A model generated the notes under the pieces. The model did no database searches. It worked only from the letters and a program-made list of their open reading frames with translations, and was not told the origin of the DNA. Both the position numbers and the translations under genes were made by a program. DNA of 9,051 nt from Patescibacteria group bacterium (GTDB taxonomy: Bacteria; Patescibacteriota; Doudnabacteria; UBA920). Shown here in pieces: positions 5,273-9,051 of this stretch. Location of the stretch: positions 1-9,051 of the forward strand of contig JAMCYA010000032.1 of the NCBI GenBank assembly GCA_023473845.1. The letters run 5' to 3'. Position 1 is the stretch's first letter; each line of letters begins with the position of its first letter.

Positions 5273-7165
5273 TTATTGCTTGTCCTGCGGCGCCGGGGCC
5301 GGAGCCTCCTGGTGGACAGCAACCTCTTCTTGTTTTTGTTTTTCAGCAGGAATAATTTCCTTTACCATCTGGTTGAAATCTTCCTGTTCCAGGGTTTCCT
5401 CTTTTACCAAACGCTGGGCAATGGCGTCCAGATGCGTCCGGTATTTGGTCAGATTATCGGTGGCGGTCTTAAGGCCCTGGCGCATCAGGCGGGAAACCTC
5501 TTCGTCAATCCTCTTGGCAACATCTTCGCTGTAATTTTTTTGTTCCGTAATTTCCCGGCCCAAAAAGACCATATCGTGGTGCTCGCCCAGGGCAATCGGC
5601 CCCAGTTCTTCGCTCATGCCGTAAGTCATCACCAATTTCCTGGCCATACCCGTAGCCACTTTCAAGTCATTGGAAGCTCCGGTGGTAAGTTCGCCGAACA
5701 CCAATTTTTCCGCAGCGTAACCGCCCAGCAGCGCCGCAATTTCATCCAAAAAGCTGCTCTTGGTCTGCAAGTGGCGGTCTTCCACGGGCAATTTCATAGT
5801 ATAGCCCGCCGCGCGGCCCCGGGAGATAATGGAAACTTTGTGCACCGGGTCGGAATAAGGCAGTACCGTTCCCACCAGGGCATGCCCGGCTTCGTGGTAA
5901 GCGGTAATTTCTTTTTCTTTCGGCGATAAAATATGGCTTTTGCGTTCCGGTCCCAGCATGACTTTTTCCACCGATTCTTTCAGCTCGGCTTCGCCAATCT
6001 CTTTTTTGTTGCGGCGCGCAGTCAGGATAGCGCCTTCGTTCAGCAGGTTGGCCAAATCCGCGCCGGAAAAGCCAGGCGTGCGTTCGGCAATTTTGCGCAA
6101 GTTCGCATCCTTGGATAAAGGCTTGTTTTTGGCGTGGACTTTCAAAATTTCCTCGCGGTCGCGGATATCGGGCAAATCCAGCACCACCTGGCGGTCAAAG
6201 CGGCCGGGCCTTAACAGGGCCGGATCCAAAACATCCGGCCGGTTGGTGGCGGCCATCACAATTACATTGGTGTCGGTCTCAAAGCCGTCCATTTCCACCA
6301 GAATTTGGTTCAAAGTCTGTTCGCGTTCGTCATGGCCGCCGCCCAAACCCGCGCCGCGCTGGCGGCCTACGGCATCAATTTCATCTATAAAAACAATGCA
6401 GGGCGCGTTCTTTTTGGCTTTCCGGAACAAGTCCCGCACGCGGGAAGCGCCCACGCCCACAAACATTTCCACGAATTCGGAACCGGAAATATGGAAGAAG
6501 GGCACGTTAGCTTCGCCAGCCACGGCGCGGGCCAGCATGGTTTTGCCCACGCCCGGACTCCCCAACAGCAAAACGCCTTTGGGAATTTTTGCCCCCAGAG
6601 ATAAAAACTTTTGGGGCATGCGCAGAAACTCCACAATTTCTTTCAGTTCTTCTTTGGCTTCCTTGGCTCCGGCCACATCTGCGAACTTCACCTTGTTCTT
6701 GCGCTCATCCGAAAGCTTGACGCTGCTCTGGCCGAAAGACATGGCGCGGTTGTTGGACCCTTGCACCTGACGCATGAAAAAATATATTGCCACAGTCACC
6801 AAGGCAAACGGAATCAAAAACGGCAAAACACTGGAGGCAAAATTGCTCCAGGCGCTGGCCGGCTTTTCTTCTATGTTGGCCTTGCGGATTTTGTCCTTGG
6901 CCAGGCCATAGCGGTCCAAAATTTCATAGATGTTCGTGTTCGGGCCAATGCTCGCGTACTCCTGGGTGTCGCTGTCTTTAACCTTGGCTGTCACCTGGTT
7001 ATCGGTCACGGTCAGGCTGTCGACTTTTTCCTGGTCTACGAGGTTAACAATGTCGGAAATTTTGACTTCCTTGCTCTTTACGTCCGGCTGCATCAAAGCG
7101 AAAATCTGGGAGATAATCAGAAAACCGATCAGGATAATCAAAATATTTTTTACAAATTTTCCCAT
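5273..7165 (-). CDS. ftsH: FtsH, ATP-dependent membrane zinc metalloprotease
   Basis: This is a membrane-anchored hexameric AAA+ protease that extracts and degrades damaged membrane proteins and regulatory proteins. It has 630 residues, a normal length. An N-terminal membrane helix (about 7-25), an extracytoplasmic domain (26-110) and a second helix (112-131) precede the cytoplasmic AAA+ module. Walker A is GSPGVGKT (202-209), the pore loop is MFVGVGA (F235), and Walker B is CIVFIDEIDA (D261, E262). The second region of homology ends LLRPGRFDRQ, with arginine fingers R319 and R322. The zinc site is HEAGH (424-428), with the third ligand D500 in TTGASNDLK. The C-terminal tail is rich in Gln, Ala and Pro. 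Walker A differs from the usual GPPGTGKT. The gene has its own strong promoter, a short leader (about 21 nt) and no good Shine-Dalgarno, and it heads the run leading to rnc and smc. Confidence 0.98.
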   Translation of the reverse strand: MGKFVKNILIILIGFLIISQIFALMQPDVKSKEVKISDIVNLVDQEKVDSLTVTDNQVTAKVKDSDTQEYASIGPNTNIYEILDRYGLAKDKIRKANIEEKPASAWSNFASSVLPFLIPFALVTVAIYFFMRQVQGSNNRAMSFGQSSVKLSDERKNKVKFADVAGAKEAKEELKEIVEFLRMPQKFLSLGAKIPKGVLLLGSPGVGKTMLARAVAGEANVPFFHISGSEFVEMFVGVGASRVRDLFRKAKKNAPCIVFIDEIDAVGRQRGAGLGGGHDEREQTLNQILVEMDGFETDTNVIVMAATNRPDVLDPALLRPGRFDRQVVLDLPDIRDREEILKVHAKNKPLSKDANLRKIAERTPGFSGADLANLLNEGAILTARRNKKEIGEAELKESVEKVMLGPERKSHILSPKEKEITAYHEAGHALVGTVLPYSDPVHKVSIISRGRAAGYTMKLPVEDRHLQTKSSFLDEIAALLGGYAAEKLVFGELTTGASNDLKVATGMARKLVMTYGMSEELGPIALGEHHDMVFLGREITEQKNYSEDVAKRIDEEVSRLMRQGLKTATDNLTKYRTHLDAIAQRLVKEETLEQEDFNQMVKEIIPAEKQKQEEVAVHQEAPAPAPQDKQ

Positions 7166-7193
7166 ACTCTTTATCTTAATTCCAAGTTAATGA

Positions 7194-7222
7194 ATTATAG
7201 CCCATTTCCCTATCCGGCTCAA
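7194..7222 (-). promoter_or_regulatory. Sigma-70 type promoter for ftsH and the following genes
   Basis: On the minus strand the -35 box TTGAGC (7217-7222) is followed by 17 bases and a perfect -10 box TATAAT (7194-7199). The predicted start near 7187 leaves about 21 untranslated bases before the ftsH ATG. It lies just after tRNA-Leu, so the tRNA and ftsH have separate starts even though they are co-directional. Confidence 0.78.
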
Positions 7223-7232
7223 TACGCTGTTA

Positions 7233-7319
7233 TGGTGGGCAAGGAGGGACTTGAACCCTCAATCCCTTGCGGGAACTAGCTCCTAAGGCTAGCGCGTATG
7301 CCAATTCCGCCACTTGCCC
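7233..7319 (-). tRNA. tRNA-Leu (UAG anticodon)
   Basis: This is an 87-nt class II tRNA on the minus strand. The acceptor GGGCAAG pairs with CTTGCCC, followed by discriminator A and an encoded CCA. The anticodon stem CTAGC/GCTAG closes the loop CTTAGGA, giving anticodon UAG, which reads CUN leucine codons. A long variable arm (CCC GCAA GGG) is typical of tRNA-Leu. The T arm is GAGGG/CCCTC around TTCAAGT. Upstream is a minus-strand promoter that overlaps the promoter of the divergent plus-strand gene. Confidence 0.96.
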
Positions 7320-7344
7320 GGGCGTTACAAACTTTAGCTCCGTA

Positions 7345-7373
7345 AGTTTACCATTATTGAATTTTCTTGACAA
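7345..7373 (-). promoter_or_regulatory. Probable promoter for tRNA-Leu
   Basis: On the minus strand TTGTCA (7368-7373, five of six consensus bases) is followed by 17 bases and TAAACT (7345-7350, four of six), preceded by TGG as an extended -10. The predicted start near 7338 is about 18 bases before the tRNA 5' end. Its -35 box overlaps the -35 box of the divergent promoter, offset by one base, so the two are likely mutually exclusive. Confidence 0.6.
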
Positions 7374-7395
7374 GTCTTGCTTTTTCTGCTATAAT
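7367..7395 (+). promoter_or_regulatory. Perfect consensus promoter for the plus-strand coiled-coil gene
   Basis: TTGACA (7367-7372), a 17-base spacer and TATAAT (7390-7395) match the sigma-70 consensus at all twelve positions, with a TGC extended -10 as well. The predicted start is near 7402, giving a leader of about 41 nt. The leader contains a tiny ATG CTT TTC TGA frame (7411-7422) and an AATGCT/AGCATT hairpin (7410-7427), and no Shine-Dalgarno. Confidence 0.88.
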
Positions 7396-7403
7396 TATAG
7401 CAG
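7386..7403. repeat. 18-bp perfect palindrome covering the -10 box
   Basis: CTGCTATAATTATAGCAG equals its own reverse complement. It contains the plus-strand TATAAT and, by symmetry, an extended TGC-TATAAT on the minus strand (7394-7399), and it reaches the predicted start site. It could be an operator for a dimeric regulator or a bidirectional -10 element. Confidence 0.85.
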
Positions 7404-7442
7404 CATATAAATGCTTTTCTGAGCATTAATCATAAAACCATT

Positions 7443-8078
7443 ATGTCTATAGAAAACGGCATGCGGCCTGAAGGAGCGGAAAATTTCAAAGCTCCCGAAG
7501 ACAAACCTAAAGCAAAAAAAGGTATTTTCCAAAGAATGCGCACCAGTAAGATAGCCCGGACCTTAGGTTTAGGCGCGGCTTTGGGCGGCGGAGCCATGAT
7601 GATGCAAGAAAACGCCAAGGCCATGGATGGCAGCGATGCTATTTGGGCTGCCCAGAATACTGTAAGCGACATGCTCCAGTATAAAGCGGAAAGGGCCAGA
7701 ATCGAAGCCCAGAAGCAAAGAGACAGAATGCGGCAGCAGGAAGAGATGCAAAGAGATGCACAGCGCCACCAGGAGCAGATGGAAAGGGAAGCCAACCGCG
7801 CCCGCCAGGACCAGCTCAGGCAACAGGAACAGCTGGAGCGGGAAAAAACCCAGCGCCAAGGCCAAGCTTTAAGGACTGCGGAAACCACCGGAGCGACCAA
7901 GATAAAAACCGCCACCATTGGCGAGGAAACCGAAGTCAACCTCACTCCGGGCTCCACTCCCGAAGAGCGCATGCAGGCCGAACACGATTTGCACGAAAAA
8001 GAAATGAAGCAGATTGACCAGCAGCAAAGACGGGACTTGAGGAAAAATGACCCCAACTTTACAAAAGAAGTAAAATAA
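7443..8078 (+). CDS. Unrecognised Gln/Arg/Glu-rich coiled-coil protein with signal-like segment
   Basis: I do not recognise a family for this 211-residue protein. A long basic, Pro/Lys-rich N-terminus (1-39) is followed by a small hydrophobic stretch (40-55, TLGLGAALGGGAMMMQ) and ENAKA-MD, which resembles a signal peptide with an A-x-A cleavage site near residue 60. Residues about 75-145 form a highly charged helix rich in Gln, Arg and Glu, very likely a coiled coil. The tail (165-211) is polar with another charged helix. There are no cysteines and no catalytic motif. The plus-strand call is favoured over the long antisense frame by the perfect promoter upstream, a TAA stop, the terminator 12 bases later and the sensible coiled-coil composition. 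ATG 7443-7445 is the first long-frame start after the promoter. It is the only plus-strand gene here, strongly expressed by prediction, and possibly a secreted or membrane-tethered structural protein. Confidence 0.75.
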   Translation: MSIENGMRPEGAENFKAPEDKPKAKKGIFQRMRTSKIARTLGLGAALGGGAMMMQENAKAMDGSDAIWAAQNTVSDMLQYKAERARIEAQKQRDRMRQQEEMQRDAQRHQEQMEREANRARQDQLRQQEQLEREKTQRQGQALRTAETTGATKIKTATIGEETEVNLTPGSTPEERMQAEHDLHEKEMKQIDQQQRRDLRKNDPNFTKEVK

Positions 8079-8090
8079 CTTTCAGAATAA

Positions 8091-8123
8091 AAAATCCGTC
8101 CGGCAAACTGCCGGACGGATTTT
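8091..8123. terminator. Bidirectional intrinsic terminator
   Basis: A 15-bp perfect stem, AAAATCCGTCCGGCA with TGCCGGACGGATTTT, encloses a three-base loop (AAC). The A-run on one side and T-run on the other allow termination in both directions. It sits 12 bases after the plus-strand gene and 11 bases after the end of the convergent pilin-like gene, so it serves both. Confidence 0.93.
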
Positions 8124-8134
8124 AAATTGTTTGT

Positions 8135-8557
8135 TTATTTGGCTAAGGTGCCCACCACCACATTGATAATGGTAAAAGCCAGCACCACCACTACAATTCC
8201 AATAATGGCATTGGTTACGGTCTTGCGGCCTTTTTCCGCCGCTTCTTCGTTGCCGCCGGAACTTAGATACTGGTAGCCGCCGATTACCACGAAAAGGACG
8301 GAGATTGCTCCCGCAATGTACAGCAAAATATTAAGCACGTTCTTGATTAGTCCCACCAAGCTGTCGCTGCCCAGAATACTGTCAGTACTGTTGTTATTCA
8401 CGGGTATACAGATCCCGGCTTTTTCCGTGGTGCCGTCCGGACAAGTCAGGGCGGCTGAACTGATCCTGGCAAATAAGCCGAAAGTCAAAACCAGGGCTAG
8501 CAAAAACTGAAGGCTTAAAATGCTGCGCAAGGCTTGTTTGTGCTCAGATAAAAACAT
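8135..8557 (-). CDS. Type IV secretion pilin-like protein, second tandem copy
   Basis: This 140-residue protein has the shape of the small two-helix pilin-like proteins (VirB2/TrbC-like type IV secretion pilins) common in Patescibacteria. An N-terminal signal peptide (about 11-35, ending ISSA-A) precedes a short extracellular segment with two cysteines (C39, C50) that could form a disulfide. Next come a helix (69-97), the conserved loop GGYQYLSSGGNEEAAEKGRK (93-112) and a second helix (115-137). The GG-x-Q-Y-L-x-S-G-G loop and the following TNAIIG helix are shared almost exactly with the gene just upstream. It starts four bases after that gene's stop, so the two are surely cotranscribed. It ends TAA before the shared terminator. 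The family assignment rests on architecture and recalled CPR proteins, so whether it builds a pilus or a membrane pore is open. Confidence 0.8.
   Translation of the reverse strand: MFLSEHKQALRSILSLQFLLALVLTFGLFARISSAALTCPDGTTEKAGICIPVNNNSTDSILGSDSLVGLIKNVLNILLYIAGAISVLFVVIGGYQYLSSGGNEEAAEKGRKTVTNAIIGIVVVVLAFTIINVVVGTLAK
8211..8293. repeat. Paralogous DNA repeat, copy A (partner at 8638-8720)
   Basis: This 83-base stretch encodes the first helix end, conserved loop and second helix start of the second pilin gene. By hand alignment about 71 of 83 bases match 8638-8720, with no gaps, showing a tandem gene duplication kept similar by selection or conversion. Confidence 0.8.
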
Positions 8558-8561
8558 GATT

Positions 8562-8963
8562 TTATTGGCTAATCGTACCTACCACCACATTAACAATCAC
8601 CCAGGCCAAAACTATTAGCACCACGCCAATAAGCGCGTTGGTTACGGTTTTGCGGCCCTTTTCCGCCGACTCCTCATTGCCGCCGGAGGTCAGATACTGG
8701 TAGCCGCCGATAATCACAAACAGCACAGCAATCGCGCCGCCGACCAACAGCAGCACCCTGATGATCAAGGCAATTAATTCGGTGGCGTTGCTTGCAGAAC
8801 CGAAAGCGCCCGTGGACCCGGAAAACTCGCCGCGGATATCGCTTAGACCAGAGCCAATCTGGCCACTGGAAGCCAGGGCTTTAAACGGCAAAGCCAACAC
8901 CACCACAGCCGCAGAAGCCGCCGCTCTGGAAACCCCCGACTTAAATCGTAAAAAGATGCTCAT
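8562..8963 (-). CDS. Type IV secretion pilin-like protein, first tandem copy
   Basis: This 133-residue paralogue of the following gene has the same two-helix pilin-like architecture. The signal peptide covers about 1-32 (basic start, then AAASAAVVVLALPF, ending KALAS). The mature N-terminal segment is Gly/Ser-rich with no cysteines, unlike the second copy. Helix one is at about 63-88, the loop is GGYQYLTSGGNEESAEKGRK, and helix two is at about 107-130. The 28 residues around the loop match the sister protein at 25 positions, while the N-terminal halves are unrelated, so the two likely form variants of one subunit. ATG 8961-8963 is the natural start for the signal peptide; no Shine-Dalgarno is visible. 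It ends TAA four bases before the next ATG. A large hairpin and the end of another gene lie upstream. Confidence 0.8.
   Translation of the reverse strand: MSIFLRFKSGVSRAAASAAVVVLALPFKALASSGQIGSGLSDIRGEFSGSTGAFGSASNATELIALIIRVLLLVGGAIAVLFVIIGGYQYLTSGGNEESAEKGRKTVTNALIGVVLIVLAWVIVNVVVGTISQ
8638..8720. repeat. Paralogous DNA repeat, copy B (partner at 8211-8293)
   Basis: This is the partner of 8211-8293, within the first pilin-like gene. The differences are scattered and mostly at third codon positions, as expected for duplicated coding sequence under constraint. Confidence 0.8.
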
Positions 8964-8981
8964 AAACCAAATGTTAATTTA

Positions 8982-9030
8982 TTTTTAAACCGAAAGGCGG
9001 AAATTGCTTTTCCGCCCAAAGGTTTAAAAA
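8982..9030. repeat. Large two-part hairpin between the edge gene and the pilin pair
   Basis: TTTTTAAACC (8982-8991) pairs with GGTTTAAAAA (9021-9030), and inside it GGCGGAAA (8996-9003) pairs with TTTCCGCC (9009-9016) around a five-base loop. The two stems are separated by a symmetric four-by-four purine-rich internal loop. It begins directly after the stop codon of the edge gene on the minus strand. No proper U-tract follows on either strand, so it is more likely an mRNA processing or stability element, or an inefficient terminator, within a pilin operon. Confidence 0.75.
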
Positions 9031-9051
9031 CTACTGAACGCCGCCGGTACC
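9031..9051 (-). CDS. C-terminal end of a gene entering from the right edge (possibly a third pilin-like copy)
   Basis: The minus strand reads six codons, GTGGVQ, then TAG at 9031-9033. The two neighbouring pilin-like proteins end VVVGTLAK and VVVGTISQ, so a G-T pair near the end fits a third paralogue. Six residues prove little. Another frame, ending TAA a few bases later, is also possible. Confidence 0.35.
   Translation of the reverse strand, partial: GTGGVQ

Noticed and set aside
5940..6770. Long plus-strand open frame opposite ftsH
   Set aside because: It is antisense to the AAA+ domain of FtsH, which is fully conserved on the other strand. It has low-complexity Ser/Arg content and no promoter.
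7212..7279. End of a plus-strand frame reading GKEGLEPSIP
   Set aside because: It is a false translation across the antisense strand of tRNA-Leu.
7430..8056. 208-residue minus-strand frame opposite the coiled-coil gene
   Set aside because: Its composition is dominated by Ser, Cys and Leu, typical of an antisense shadow of Gln/Glu/Arg codons. The perfect promoter and terminator support the plus strand.

Overview
The window reads as a compact bacterial chromosome segment with tightly packed genes, almost all on the minus strand. It most likely comes from a Patescibacteria/CPR lineage (Parcubacteria-like). The reasons are two tandem two-helix proteins that look like the type IV secretion pilin-like proteins common in those genomes, start codons mostly without a Shine-Dalgarno sequence, and an SMC protein much shorter than usual. 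The lineage is an inference; no rRNA is present to settle it.

Layout in minus-strand transcription order, from right to left. (1) At the right edge are the last six codons of a gene, then a large intercistronic hairpin, then two tandem paralogous pilin-like genes (8562-8963 and 8135-8557). (2) A bidirectional terminator (8091-8123) separates them from the only plus-strand gene (7443-8078). That gene encodes an unrecognised Gln/Arg/Glu-rich coiled-coil protein with a signal-like segment, and it is driven by a perfect consensus promoter with an 18-bp palindrome across its -10 box. (3) Divergent from it is tRNA-Leu(UAG), whose likely promoter shares the -35 region. (4) A strong promoter at 7194-7222 then starts a long colinear run: ftsH, an unknown six-helix membrane protein, tRNA-Val(GAC), rnc (RNase III), smc, and a DedA-family membrane protein. 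(5) A further strong promoter at 255-283 gives a leader of about 107 nt in front of rpsP (ribosomal protein S16), which runs off the left edge.

Functionally the run combines membrane-protein quality control (FtsH), RNA processing (RNase III), chromosome organisation (SMC) and a membrane transporter or scramblase-like protein (DedA). The rnc-smc pair is a widespread bacterial arrangement. Two adjacent genes are interrupted. smc has one in-frame TAG in a low-complexity linker of its C-terminal head lobe, and rnc has one extra base inside its catalytic motif. Both proteins are otherwise well preserved, so sequencing or assembly error, very recent mutation, or recoding must be told apart. The SMC also shows no recognisable hinge domain. 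No gene-free stretch exceeds 300 bases; the longest (142-303 and 7320-7442) hold promoters and leaders.
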